From Arthrobacter sp. B1805 (GTDB lineage: Bacteria; Actinomycetota; Actinomycetes; Actinomycetales; Micrococcaceae): 64,000 nucleotides of DNA. Below are positions 35,145-43,774 of the stretch, one piece after another. Under the pieces are notes generated by a model. That model was given only the letters and a program-made list of their open reading frames with translations, made no database searches and was not told where the DNA came from. Both the position numbers and the translations under genes were made by a program. The stretch covers positions 174,850 through 238,849 of the forward strand of contig NZ_PJIQ01000001.1 in the NCBI RefSeq assembly GCF_002929745.1, read 5' to 3'. How positions within the stretch are numbered: position 1 is the first letter of the stretch; each line of letters opens with the position of its first letter.

Positions 35145-36308
35145 GTGGTCTCACATCTCGCACGCGTACTCACCGCGTTGCTCCTCCTCGTGCTGTGTGC
35201 GTGCAACATCAACCCGGCCGCCGTGGCGTGCGAGGACATCGATGGGCAGAACCTCGCCCCGGCCGACGGAACGCTGATGGGCGTGAACCTCGAATGGGGC
35301 AGGGAGACGCTCGCGGAGTACTCGGAGAGGCTCGGCGAGCGGCCCGCGGTGGCGGTCACCTTCGCGGACTTCCCCTTCGAGGAGGGCGAACCCGACCTCA
35401 TCGCGTCGGCAGCCGAGCAGGTGCGTCAGCAGGGCGGAATGCTCCTGCTGACACTCGAGCCCCAGCAGGGCCTCGCGGCCGTAACCGATGAACGGGCCGA
35501 TGAGCTCGCAGCGATGCTCGCGCACTTCAATACCAATGGTGTCCCTGTCATCGTCCGCTTCGCGCACGAGATGAACGGTTCCTGGTATCCCTGGGGACAG
35601 CAAGCCGACGAGTACGTCGCTGCATTCCGGCGCGTCGCCGACGCCGTGCACCGGGCCGCTCCGGGGTCGGCCATGATGTGGGCGCCGAACTATGCGGGCG
35701 GGTATCCCTTCTCGGGTGGATCCTACGAATCCCTGCCCGGAACCTCCGGCTTCCCTGAACTCGACACGGATGCCGACGGCACCCTGACCCCCTTCGATGA
35801 TCCCTATGCCCCCTACTACCCCGGCGACGACGCCGTGGACTGGGTGGGCATGTCCCTCTACCACTGGGGCAGCACCTACCCCTGGGGGGAGAGCGAGATA
35901 CCGGAGGAGGGCAAGTTCGTCGATCAGCTGACCGGCACGTACAACGGGAAGAACGGCGACGATTCGATGCTGCCGGACTTCCATGCGGAGTACGGCGTGG
36001 GCCACGACAAGCCCGTCGCCATCCCGGAGACCGCGGCGCTCGTCGTCGAGGGTATCGGTGACCTTCGGGCACTCAACATCAAGCGTGCCTGGTGGGAGCA
36101 GGTCTTCGACCCGGCGGTACACGAGCGGTTGCCCCAGCTGCGGATGGTGAACTGGTTCGAGTGGAACAAGGTGGAGCCCGAGGTGGGTGCCGCCGTGGAC
36201 TGGACGGTGCTGGAGAATCCCGAGACCCGATCCGAGTTCACGGAGGCCCTCCCGGAGTGGTATCGCTTCGCGGAGGAGCCCGACGACTGCGGGGAGCAGC
36301 TGGCGTGA
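35145..36308 (+). CDS. GH26-like lipoprotein glycoside hydrolase
   Basis: A 387-residue putative cell-surface hydrolase. Lipoprotein signal peptide with lipobox LLCAC (second Cys lipidated, about residue 20). The barrel has acid/base E142 in RFAHEMNGSWYPWG and a plausible nucleophile E295 in IPETAAL. The HEMNGSWYPWG motif is shared with the first GH26 in the window and differs from HENNGGWFWWG of the mannanase, so specificity may be for another beta-glycan. It overlaps the DUF2071 gene by 4 bp (GTGA). Confidence 0.8.
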   Translation: MVSHLARVLTALLLLVLCACNINPAAVACEDIDGQNLAPADGTLMGVNLEWGRETLAEYSERLGERPAVAVTFADFPFEEGEPDLIASAAEQVRQQGGMLLLTLEPQQGLAAVTDERADELAAMLAHFNTNGVPVIVRFAHEMNGSWYPWGQQADEYVAAFRRVADAVHRAAPGSAMMWAPNYAGGYPFSGGSYESLPGTSGFPELDTDADGTLTPFDDPYAPYYPGDDAVDWVGMSLYHWGSTYPWGESEIPEEGKFVDQLTGTYNGKNGDDSMLPDFHAEYGVGHDKPVAIPETAALVVEGIGDLRALNIKRAWWEQVFDPAVHERLPQLRMVNWFEWNKVEPEVGAAVDWTVLENPETRSEFTEALPEWYRFAEEPDDCGEQLA

Positions 36309-37054
36309 CCACGCATCGCGAGCAGGACCCGGACCGGCACCTCGCGCCGACTCTGCCGCGGCCCGTCATCATGGATCAGTTCTGGGCGGACGCCGTGTTC
36401 CTGCACTGGCGGATCGGTGCTGAAGCCGTCGCGCGCTACATGCCCGCCGGCGTCGTCCCCGACGTGGTGGACGGTTCCTCCTGGGTCGGGTTGATCGGGT
36501 TTCGTATGGTCGGCGCCGGTCTGGGCCGGGGGTTTCCCGTGCCGTACTTCGGGAGTTTCAGCGAGATCAACGTCCGGCTGTATTCACGTGGCCCCGACGG
36601 CACGCGAGGGGTGGTGTTCGTGACCCTTGATGCCTCGCGCCTGGCCGTGGTTCTCGCCGCACGTGCCGGTGGGATCCCCTACGTGTGGTCGAAGTGCTCG
36701 CCTCTGACGCGCGGCGCCGAAGCCGAGCGGGAGTACGGGTACGACGTCGTCCGGTACCGCAGGCAGGCCACGTCCCGCTTCCTGGTCCTGCCGGAGATGG
36801 ATCGGACGGCCGACGACGCGCTGTCGCTCGAGCTCACCGCCCGCTTCGGCCTGCACAGCACCCTCGCCGGCCGAACGCTCTACATCCCGAACACCCACAG
36901 CTCCTGGCCGCTCCACCATGCCGTCCTCACGGAGCTCGACGACGGGTTGCTGGGTGCCGCCGGGCTGCGCGTCGAGGGGCCACCGGAGTCGGTGCTGTTC
37001 TCACCGGGCGTGCAGACGCAGTTCGGGAAACCCAGCGTGGTGCGCCCCGGCTGA
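36305..37054 (+). CDS. DUF2071 family protein (YqjF-like)
   Basis: A 249-residue protein of the DUF2071/acetoacetate-decarboxylase-like family. Typical segments are MDQFWADAVFLHWRIGAEAVARYMP at the N-terminus, SWVGLIGFRM, and FSEINVRLYSRGPDGTRGVVFVTLDA. The function of the family is unknown. The GTG start overlaps the stop of the GH26 lipoprotein gene, so the two are translationally coupled, an association I have no explanation for. Confidence 0.8.
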   Translation: MTTHREQDPDRHLAPTLPRPVIMDQFWADAVFLHWRIGAEAVARYMPAGVVPDVVDGSSWVGLIGFRMVGAGLGRGFPVPYFGSFSEINVRLYSRGPDGTRGVVFVTLDASRLAVVLAARAGGIPYVWSKCSPLTRGAEAEREYGYDVVRYRRQATSRFLVLPEMDRTADDALSLELTARFGLHSTLAGRTLYIPNTHSSWPLHHAVLTELDDGLLGAAGLRVEGPPESVLFSPGVQTQFGKPSVVRPG

Positions 37055-37107
37055 CTGCCTCGCCATGCCGACGCCGGCCGCTCCTGCGTCCTACCGTGCG
37101 ATCCTGA

Positions 37108-37806
37108 TCACCCGAGGGTCATGCCCGAGGGTCGGATGCTGAGGGACTCCACGGTCGCATCCCTCGTCGCGTCGACGGCGAGGCGCACAGCCCTTGCCAC
37201 CTGATCCGGCTGGATCCACGCCTCGGGCCGGTAGTCCTTGCCCTCCCACGCATGCAGTTCCTCCTGCATGTCGGTGGCGACCCGGCCGGGGTGGATCGAG
37301 CTGACCCTGACTCCGTGCGGCCGTTCCTCCTCGCGTAACGCGTCGGTGAAGGCGCGCAGCGCGAACTTGGTGCCGCTGTACACGGCCGAGCCCGCACCGG
37401 AACTGTAGCCCGAGCCGCTGTTGATCGCGATGACCTGGCCTCCGGCCGAGCGGAGTGCGGGTAGGAGCACCCGGGTCAGGGATGCGACGGCGAACACGTT
37501 GACCTCGAAGCTCTCGCGCCAGGCGTCGTCGGACAGTTCCGCGACCGCGCCCATCCGCAGGACGCCCGCCGAATGGATCAGGACGTCGAGCCGGGGTATG
37601 CCGGCGACGGCGGCGGCGACCTGCGCGGCGTCTCGCAGTTCCGCGGCGAAGGGTTCCGCCGAACGGAACGACGACGACAGTTCCGCAAGCGCATGCAGAT
37701 CGCGACCGCCGAGCAGCAGGTGGTGCGTCGGAGCGAGGTTTTCGGCGATGGCACGGCCGATGCCGCGGGAAGCTCCCGTGACGAGGGCGACAGGTGTGGT
37801 GGACAC
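37108..37806 (-). CDS. Short-chain dehydrogenase/reductase
   Basis: A 232-residue classical SDR. Cofactor motif TGASRGIG at residues 10-17, HSAG for NAG-like motif, catalytic Ser in INSGSGYSSGAG and the Y-x3-K motif in AVYSGTKFALRAF. No membrane or signal segment. The GTG start is preceded by TAGGGT-GAGGGG, giving a leaderless layout or a very close Shine-Dalgarno sequence. Substrate unknown. It diverges from the NTF2/permease/cyclase operon. Confidence 0.85.
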   Translation of the reverse strand: MSTTPVALVTGASRGIGRAIAENLAPTHHLLLGGRDLHALAELSSSFRSAEPFAAELRDAAQVAAAVAGIPRLDVLIHSAGVLRMGAVAELSDDAWRESFEVNVFAVASLTRVLLPALRSAGGQVIAINSGSGYSSGAGSAVYSGTKFALRAFTDALREEERPHGVRVSSIHPGRVATDMQEELHAWEGKDYRPEAWIQPDQVARAVRLAVDATRDATVESLSIRPSGMTLG

Positions 37807-37883
37807 CCCCTCACCCTAGCAAGGCGGCATGCCGGAGCCACGTCGCACGGGCACCTACGGACGCAAGGAGCTGCTGCCGCCCG

Positions 37884-37912
37884 TTGACAATGCGGTCCGC
37901 GTCACACAAGAT
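37884..37912 (+). promoter_or_regulatory. Promoter of the NTF2/NCS1/cyclase operon
   Basis: Consensus -35 TTGACA (37884-37889), 17-bp spacer, -10 CAAGAT (37907-37912). A small dyad ACAA-CAT-TTGT follows directly at about the transcription start (37919-37929) and may bind a GntR-type regulator. Confidence 0.6.
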
Positions 37913-37963
37913 CGCTAGACAACATTTGTTCACTGGGGGGCAACTCAATTGAGAGAGGGCATT

Positions 37964-38410
37964 GTGCCTGTACACGACCCACCCGCTGCACACCTCACGG
38001 AGGCTGAGGTCCTCGCGGCTGCGAGTTCGCTCGTCGCTGCCTTCCGCGCCACGGACACCCGCGCCTATTTCGACTCCTTCGCCGAGGACGCCACCTTCGT
38101 GTTCCACACCGAGCAACGCCGGCTCGCGAGCAGGGCGGAATACGAGGAGTTGTGGGGCGCATGGCTCGCCGACGGATGGCGGGTCGAGGAGTGCCTCAGC
38201 AGCAGCCCTCTGGTCCAGATGCTGGGCGCGACGGCGGTGTTCACGCATGACGTCCGTACGACGACCACGATCGTGGGCACCACCGAGACCACCCGCGAGC
38301 GGGAGACGATCGTGTTCCACCGATCGGGTACTCCGAACAGATCCATCCTCGCCGTCCACGAGCACCTGAGCCCCATCCCCGCCAGCGCCACGGAAGAAAG
38401 CACGCCATGA
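37964..38410 (+). CDS. NTF2-like (SnoaL-fold) protein
   Basis: A 148-residue protein with the NTF2/SnoaL cone fold: helix LTEAEVLAAASSLVAAFRATD, then YFDSFAEDATFVFHTEQRRLASRAEYEELW and a beta-rich C-terminus ending ILAVHEHLSPIP. The VHEHLS ending is common in the DUF4440/SnoaL-3 group. It may be an enzyme or a small-molecule-binding accessory protein. The GTG at 37964 has GAGAGGG upstream. It is the first gene of a tightly coupled operon (ATGA overlap) with the permease and cyclase. Confidence 0.75.
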   Translation: MPVHDPPAAHLTEAEVLAAASSLVAAFRATDTRAYFDSFAEDATFVFHTEQRRLASRAEYEELWGAWLADGWRVEECLSSSPLVQMLGATAVFTHDVRTTTTIVGTTETTRERETIVFHRSGTPNRSILAVHEHLSPIPASATEESTP

Positions 38411-39822
38411 TGAAACCCGGATCCACCTCCGCATTCCGGCGCCTGTCGGACCACCTCGACAAGAACTCCGACGGCTATGGACCGCTCCGGGGTACGCTCG
38501 GCACCGCCCGCATGGGCATGATCTGGCTGGCAGCAAACCTGGTGGTGACCACGCTGCTGACCGGCACGCTCTTCGTCCCCGGTCTGGACGTCGGCGTAGC
38601 GGTCGGCATGATCGTCCTCGGAACACTGATCGGCGGGTCCGTCCTGGTGCTCGTCGGAAACATGGGGACGCGGACGGGTCTGCCCACGATGTCCCTGACC
38701 AAGGCGTCCTTCGGGCTCCGCGGTTCCTTCCTGCCGGTGGTCGCGAACGTGCTGATCCTGATGGGCTGGAGCTGGGTGCAGGCGATGCTCGCAGGAGTCA
38801 CCGTGAATTTCCTGGTCGAGCAGGCCACCGGGTTCTCGAGCCCGGTCCTGTTCTCCGTGCTGTGCCAGCTGCTCGTGGTCTGCCTCGCGATCTTCGGCCA
38901 CGCAGGTATCGCGCGCGTGGAGCCATGGCTCGCCCTCGTGATCCTCGCGTTCATGGCCTACATCTTCACGGCGGCCTTCCTCGCCTTCAGCCCTGCTGAG
39001 TTCGCGTCGATCCCGCAGGATGTCGCAGCCGGCTGGACTCCCGTCGCGGCCCTCGACGTCGTGATCGCGACCGCTGTCTCGTGGACCGTCCTGTCCGCGG
39101 AGTTCAACCGGCTCGCGCGGACGCAGTCCGCCGGCATGATCGGCTCCGGCATCGGGTACACACTGTCGACCGTGCTCTCGATGACCCTCGGCGCCGTGGC
39201 CATCGGGTACGTGGTGCTCGACGGCGGTGAACCCGTGCCGTTCGATCCCACCGTGATCGTCGCCTCCTTCGGCGCGCCGCTCGCCGTCGTGATCTTCCTG
39301 TCCGTCATGGCCACCAACACCATGGTGGTGTACGGGATGGTCGCGTCCGTGGTGAATATGGCGCCGTCCCGCCGGGTCACGTTCCTGCCGACGGCGATCG
39401 TCCTCGGCGTCATCTCGATCCTCGGGTCCACGTGGCTGGCGCTCTTGAACCAGTTCACGGCCTTCCTCGTGGTGATCGGAGCGTTGTTCATCCCGGTCTT
39501 CGCCATCATGATCGTCGACTACTACGTGGTGCGGGCGCGCCACTACGGCCGGGACATCCTCCGGGCCGACGGAGGCGAGTACTGGTACAGCGGTGGGGTC
39601 AATATCGCCGCAGTGCTGGTCTGGCTCATCGGGGCCGGCGCCTCCCTGCTCCTGACCTACGTGGTGCCAAGCCCGATCGGGGCGACCATCCCCACATTCG
39701 TGCTCTCGGCCCTGCTGTACCTGGCCTGGGCGGCGGCCACCGGACGCATCGACCGGACGAACCGCGCACACGCCCACCTCCTGGACCTCCCTGAGACCGA
39801 CCGGGCGCATGCGGGTCGTTGA
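38407..39822 (+). CDS. NCS1-family nucleobase/hydantoin-type permease
   Basis: A 471-residue membrane protein with about 12 helices. Features of the nucleobase:cation symporter-1 (cytosine/purine/hydantoin) family: GTARMGMIWLAANLVVTTLLTG in helix 1, SLTKASFGLRGSFLPVVANVLILMGW around helix 3, and IVDYYVVRARHY in the C-terminal half. NCS1 members import cytosine, uracil, allantoin, hydantoins or thiamine-like compounds. Overlaps the NTF2-like gene by 4 bp and the cyclase gene by 14 bp, so all three are coexpressed. The imported compound is unknown. Confidence 0.85.
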   Translation: MMKPGSTSAFRRLSDHLDKNSDGYGPLRGTLGTARMGMIWLAANLVVTTLLTGTLFVPGLDVGVAVGMIVLGTLIGGSVLVLVGNMGTRTGLPTMSLTKASFGLRGSFLPVVANVLILMGWSWVQAMLAGVTVNFLVEQATGFSSPVLFSVLCQLLVVCLAIFGHAGIARVEPWLALVILAFMAYIFTAAFLAFSPAEFASIPQDVAAGWTPVAALDVVIATAVSWTVLSAEFNRLARTQSAGMIGSGIGYTLSTVLSMTLGAVAIGYVVLDGGEPVPFDPTVIVASFGAPLAVVIFLSVMATNTMVVYGMVASVVNMAPSRRVTFLPTAIVLGVISILGSTWLALLNQFTAFLVVIGALFIPVFAIMIVDYYVVRARHYGRDILRADGGEYWYSGGVNIAAVLVWLIGAGASLLLTYVVPSPIGATIPTFVLSALLYLAWAAATGRIDRTNRAHAHLLDLPETDRAHAGR

Positions 39823-40465
39823 CCTCTCCCAGCCGATCCACACGGGGATGCAGGTCTACCCGGGCGATCCCGACGTCACCCTGACGACCGTGGCGACGGT
39901 CACCGAGGACGGCTACCAGGTCGCGTCCCTCCATGCCGGATCCCACACGGGGACCCATCTCGACGCGCCGCTCCACTCGATTCCGGGCGGCGGGTCGGTG
40001 GATGACATCGATCTCGCCCGGTTGATCGGGCCGGCGCGGATCGTCCGGTGTACCGGTCTGGCGCCGAACGAGGTGGTGACGTGGCCCTCGGTCGCCGATC
40101 AGCTGGGGAATCTCGACGGACTCGCCATGGTGATGTTCCGGACGGGGTGGTCCGAGTACTTCGGGGAGGACCGTTACCTCGAGCACCCCGTCCTGGCTCC
40201 CGAGGTGGCACATCGACTCCTGGCGGCCGGGATCGATGTCGTCGGGGTTGACACCCTCAATCCGGATCCGACTCTAGACAACGAAGGACGATTGCCGTTC
40301 CATACCGCGTTCCTCGGCGCGGGCGGAGTGATCATCGAGAATCTCACGAACCTGGTCGAGGTCACCTGGGACCGGCCGGTGGTGTCCGTGCTCCCTCTGG
40401 CACTCGCAGGCGCGGACGGTGCTCCTGTCCGCGCCGTCGCGCTCGATGCGGATGGTCGCCGCTAG
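39809..40465 (+). CDS. Metal-dependent cyclase/amidohydrolase (kynurenine-formamidase-like)
   Basis: A 218-residue protein of the cyclase family (Pfam Cyclase) with the zinc/manganese motif H46-T-G-T-H50-x-D52-A-P (SHTGTHLDAPLH) and N-terminal LSQPIHTGMQVYPGDP. Relatives include kynurenine formamidase, isatin hydrolase and other ring-opening or formyl-cleaving hydrolases. Following an NCS1 permease, a cyclic amide or N-formyl compound is the most reasonable substrate. It starts 14 bp inside the permease gene and is followed by a strong terminator. Confidence 0.83.
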   Translation: MRVVDLSQPIHTGMQVYPGDPDVTLTTVATVTEDGYQVASLHAGSHTGTHLDAPLHSIPGGGSVDDIDLARLIGPARIVRCTGLAPNEVVTWPSVADQLGNLDGLAMVMFRTGWSEYFGEDRYLEHPVLAPEVAHRLLAAGIDVVGVDTLNPDPTLDNEGRLPFHTAFLGAGGVIIENLTNLVEVTWDRPVVSVLPLALAGADGAPVRAVALDADGRR

Positions 40466-40502
40466 GCGTCCATCCGTCGCGGCGTCCAAGGGCCCGAGCA
40501 TG

Positions 40503-40543
40503 GACGGACGTCCGCGCTCCGGGAAGGAGTGCGGACGTCCGTC
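40503..40543. terminator. Bidirectional terminator hairpin
   Basis: 18-bp stem with one G-U pair (40503-40520 and 40526-40543; core GACGGACGTCCGC) and a 5-nt GGGAA loop, between the cyclase gene and the convergent aldo/keto reductase. Confidence 0.8.
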
Positions 40544-40569
40544 GCAGGTGATGCGGCGCCGGCAGTGCG

Positions 40570-41433
40570 CTATTCGGTGCGCGAGAGCGTCTCGACCTCG
40601 TCCGCCGAGAGCACGAGCTCCGAGGCCTGGGCCGAGTCCTGGATGCTCTCCGGCCGTGATGCCCCGGGGATCGGGATGACCGTCGGCGCGAGGGCCAGTT
40701 CCCACGCCAGGCACACCTGCTGGGGGCTGACTCCGTGCTTGTCGGCGATCTCCTGGAACGGCGTGTACTGCTCGCCGAGGCCGCCTGCTTTCTTGATGCC
40801 GCCGAGCGGGCTCCATGGCAGGAAGGCGATGTTGTTCTCCCCGCAGTACCTGAGTTCGTCCTCGCTGGAACGGAAGGCGGGGGAGAACTGGTTCTGCACG
40901 GACACCAGCTTGCCGCCGAGGATCTCGTTGGCCTTCATGATCTGGTGCACGGTGGCATTGGAGATGCCCGCCATACGGATGACGCCCTCGTCGAGCAGCT
41001 CCTTCAGCGCACCGATCGAGTCCTCGTACGGAACCTCGGGGTCCGGCCGGTGGTACTGGTACAGATCGATCGCGTCGCCGCCGAGTCGCTTGAGGGACGC
41101 CTTCGCCGCTTCCTTCAGGTATTCCGGACGGCCGTTTTGCGTCCACGAGCCGTCACCGGGGCGCAGGTGCCCGCCCTTGGTCGCCACGAGGACGCCGGAG
41201 CTGTCGGAGCCGTAGCTCGCGAGGGCCTTCGCGATGAGGGATTCGTTGTGGCCTACCTCGTCCGCGTCGCGGTGGTACGCGTCCGCAGTGTCTATCAGGG
41301 TGACGCCGGCATCGAGCGCGGCGTGGATAGTGCGAACGGAACGGTCCTCGTCGGGACGTCCCTCGATGGACATGGGCATTCCGCCCAGGCCGAGGGCGCT
41401 GACCGGGGTACCGCCGAGCGAGCGTTGCTGCAT
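40570..41433 (-). CDS. Aldo/keto reductase
   Basis: A 287-residue NADPH-dependent aldo/keto reductase. Tetrad residues visible: Asp and Tyr in LIDTADAYH, Lys in VLVATKGG, His in LYQYHRPDPEVPYE. The C-terminal IPGASRPESIQDSAQASEL segment binds NADPH. AAAGGAGA lies ahead of the ATG. It is a single-gene unit converging with the cyclase operon. Substrate unknown. Confidence 0.87.
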   Translation of the reverse strand: MQQRSLGGTPVSALGLGGMPMSIEGRPDEDRSVRTIHAALDAGVTLIDTADAYHRDADEVGHNESLIAKALASYGSDSSGVLVATKGGHLRPGDGSWTQNGRPEYLKEAAKASLKRLGGDAIDLYQYHRPDPEVPYEDSIGALKELLDEGVIRMAGISNATVHQIMKANEILGGKLVSVQNQFSPAFRSSEDELRYCGENNIAFLPWSPLGGIKKAGGLGEQYTPFQEIADKHGVSPQQVCLAWELALAPTVIPIPGASRPESIQDSAQASELVLSADEVETLSRTE

Positions 41434-41492
41434 AGTCGTTCTCCTTTGGATAGACGTGCCACTGACATCGTAAGCATGCTTCGGACCTACAC

Positions 41493-41530
41493 GCGAGCGG
41501 ACCGCGACGCGAGCGGACCGCGACGCGAGC
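41493..41530 (+). repeat. 16-bp tandem repeat, 2.4 copies
   Basis: GCGAGCGGACCGCGAC at 41493-41508 and 41509-41524, plus a partial third copy, in the divergent gap between the aldo/keto reductase and the phosphatase. No function evident. Confidence 0.6.
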
Positions 41531-41580
41531 TGAAGCGAAGAACCTCGCCGTTGCGCGGCACCGGGGCGGCCTGGGCACCG

Positions 41581-41586
41581 TAGGGT
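41581..41586 (+). promoter_or_regulatory. -10 box for leaderless phosphatase transcript
   Basis: TAGGGT, then 6 nt (CGGTCC), then the ATG. No ribosome binding site is present. Confidence 0.55.
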
Positions 41587-41592
41587 CGGTCC

Positions 41593-42252
41593 ATGAGATT
41601 GCTGCTGATCCGCCATGGCCAGACGCCGAACAATGCCGCGCGTTCGCTGGATACGGCATTCCCTGGAGCCGGTCTGACCCGCCTCGGAGAACAGCAGGCC
41701 GAAGCAGTGCCGGTGGCGCTGAAGGACCAGCAGATTACAGCCGTCTACGCCTCACCCCTCATCCGTACGCAGCTGACCGCACGTCCGCTGGCATCGTCGC
41801 TCGGCCTGGACATCCGCATCGTCCCGGGCCTGGAGGAGGTGGGCGCAGGCGCGCTGGAGATGCTCAACGACGCCGAGTCGGTTGCAGCTTACGCGGAGTG
41901 CGTGGTCGGGTGGATGGAGGGCGACCTCGACAGGCGCATGCCCGGAGGCGCGACCGGGCGCGAGTTCCTCGATCGCTACGACCGCGCTGTCCAGCAGATT
42001 GCGGGTAACCACGGCCCGGGCGATCGTGTGGCGGTGTTCTCACACGGTGCGGCGATCAGGACGTACACGGCCGTCTCGACGGGGATGGATCCGACCGCCG
42101 TGCGGAACCTGACCATCCAGAACACCGGGATGAGCGTCCTGGCAGAGGATGCGTGGTCCCGGTGGACGCTGGAGTGCTGGCATGCCGAGCCGCTGGGTGG
42201 ATCGGGACTCTCGTCCGTCCTGCAGAATGATGGCACGGGAGTGGCGCCGTGA
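41593..42252 (+). CDS. Histidine phosphatase family protein
   Basis: A 219-residue member of the phosphoglycerate-mutase-like superfamily. The phosphoacceptor motif R7-H8-G9 (LLLIRHGQTPNN) is at the N-terminus; YASPLIRTQLTARPLA and the second catalytic histidine in VAVFSHGAAIRTY complete the active site. Such proteins dephosphorylate small metabolites; the specific substrate is unknown. Apparently leaderless. It is a single gene upstream of the FMN oxidase. Confidence 0.87.
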   Translation: MRLLLIRHGQTPNNAARSLDTAFPGAGLTRLGEQQAEAVPVALKDQQITAVYASPLIRTQLTARPLASSLGLDIRIVPGLEEVGAGALEMLNDAESVAAYAECVVGWMEGDLDRRMPGGATGREFLDRYDRAVQQIAGNHGPGDRVAVFSHGAAIRTYTAVSTGMDPTAVRNLTIQNTGMSVLAEDAWSRWTLECWHAEPLGGSGLSSVLQNDGTGVAP

Positions 42253-42295
42253 GCGCGCGACCGGGGCTGCGGATGTAGCCTGCGGGGAATTCTTA

Positions 42296-42307
42296 TGAAA
42301 CGATTCA
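42296..42307. promoter_or_regulatory. LacI-type operator-like site
   Basis: TGAAACGATTCA: a near-palindrome around a central CG, 46 bp upstream of the FMN oxidase gene. It resembles LacI-family sites, though no regulator gene is adjacent. Confidence 0.4.
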
Positions 42308-42352
42308 AGCTGTGCAGTGCCGCACCCATCGTGAGATTGAAAGGACGTTTCA

Positions 42353-43618
42353 GTGACCAAGCGCCAACTTCCCGTTCCGGCGGAGATGCTCGAGCTGATG
42401 CAGTTCAAGAAGTTCGAGTTCAATGGCAAGAAACGTCGGCTGGACTCGGCGCTCACGATCGCGGACCTGCGGACGATCGCCAAGCGCCGGACCCCCAAGG
42501 CTGCCTTCGACTACACGGACGGCGCAGCGGAAGGAGAACTGTCCCTGACGCGCGCCCGCCAGGCGTTCGAGGACATAGAGTTCCACCCATCGATCCTCCG
42601 GCCGGCCGAGCACGTCGACACATCGGTCGAGATCCTCGGTGGGCCCAGTGCCCTTCCCTTCGGCATTGCTCCGACCGGGTTCACCCGGCTCATGCAGACC
42701 GAGGGTGAGACGGCCGGCGCGTCCGCGGCCGCTGCCGCGGGCATCCCGTTCACTCTGTCCACCCTCGGCACGACCTCGATCGAGGGCGTGAAAGCTGCGA
42801 ATCCGACCGGGAGAAACTGGTTCCAGCTCTACGTGATGCGGCAGCGGGAGATTTCCTACGAACTCGTCAAGCGTGCCGGCGAAGCCGGATTCGACACCCT
42901 CATGTTCACCGTCGACACCCCCGTAGCTGGCGCCCGCCTGCGCGACAAGCGCAACGGCTTCTCCATCCCGCCGCAGCTGTCGATCGGCACGATCCTCAAT
43001 GCCGTCCCGCGGCCCTGGTGGTGGGTCGACTTCCTCACCACACCGAAGCTGGAGTTCGCGTCCCTGACCGACACCGGCGGAACCGTCGGCGACCTGCTGA
43101 ACGCCGCGATGGACCCGACGATCAGCTATGACGACCTCGCCGTCATCCGCGACCTGTGGCCCGGCAAGATCGTGATCAAGGGGGTGCAGAACGTCGAGGA
43201 CTCCGTTCGTCTCGTCGACATGGGCGTCGACGGCATCATCCTGTCCAACCATGGCGGCCGTCAGCTCGACCGCGCGCCCATCCCCTTCCACCTCCTGCCG
43301 CAGGTCATCCGCGAGGTCGGCTCGGACGCGACGATCATGGTCGATACGGGGATCATGAACGGCGCGGACATCGTCGCCTGCATGGCCCTCGGCGCGAAGT
43401 TCACCCTCATCGGCCGCGCCTACCTCTACGGGCTCATGGCCGGCGGACGCGAAGGCGTCGATAAGACCATAGCCATCCTGCGCGACGAGATCGAGCGCAC
43501 CATGCGCCTGCTCGGCGTCTCCCACCTCGGTGAGCTCGAGCCCAGGCACGTCACGCAACTCACCCGCCTCGTACCAGTGGCCCAGTCTCAGGACGGAGTC
43601 CCCGCCCACGCAGGGTGA
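42353..43618 (+). CDS. FMN-dependent alpha-hydroxy-acid oxidase/dehydrogenase (L-lactate type)
   Basis: A 421-residue flavoenzyme of the LldD/lactate monooxygenase/glycolate oxidase family. Features: [13 protein letters not shown] (substrate Tyr), [18 protein letters not shown] (FMN loop), NWFQLYV, catalytic H300 in [12 protein letters not shown] and the phosphate-binding GRAYLYGL. The N-terminus is about 30 residues longer than in E. coli LldD, as in actinobacterial lactate 2-monooxygenase-like proteins. It most likely oxidises L-lactate or a similar 2-hydroxy acid; acceptor (quinone or oxygen) not decidable. GTG start with AAAGGA upstream. Confidence 0.85.
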   Translation: MTKRQLPVPAEMLELMQFKKFEFNGKKRRLDSALTIADLRTIAKRRTPKAAFDYTDGAAEGELSLTRARQAFEDIEFHPSILRPAEHVDTSVEILGGPSALPFGIAPTGFTRLMQTEGETAGASAAAAAGIPFTLSTLGTTSIEGVKAANPTGRNWFQLYVMRQREISYELVKRAGEAGFDTLMFTVDTPVAGARLRDKRNGFSIPPQLSIGTILNAVPRPWWWVDFLTTPKLEFASLTDTGGTVGDLLNAAMDPTISYDDLAVIRDLWPGKIVIKGVQNVEDSVRLVDMGVDGIILSNHGGRQLDRAPIPFHLLPQVIREVGSDATIMVDTGIMNGADIVACMALGAKFTLIGRAYLYGLMAGGREGVDKTIAILRDEIERTMRLLGVSHLGELEPRHVTQLTRLVPVAQSQDGVPAHAG

Positions 43619-43774
43619 TGGGAACGAGGCCCGAACCACGGTGTGACCCTGCCGGGATGCAGCACGGGAACCATTGCGGTGGAGAGCGGGTTGCCCGAGT
43701 GTAGAAGGAGCAGACAACCGAATACCTGAGGACAACGGCACTGCGTCAGCGAGACCCTTGAGGAGACCTGCAGC

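Noticed and set aside
38065-39843. 592-codon open frame antisense to the NCS1 permease
   Set aside because: Same artefact of high GC; His/Asp/Gly-rich without domains.
41493-41530. Short tandem repeat as a CRISPR or attachment site
   Set aside because: Only 2.4 copies of 16 bp with no spacers, no cas genes and no integrase nearby.
43619-43774. Possible yybP-ykoY manganese riboswitch before terC
   Set aside because: TerC genes often have one, but I could not find the conserved paired loops of the motif in this leader.
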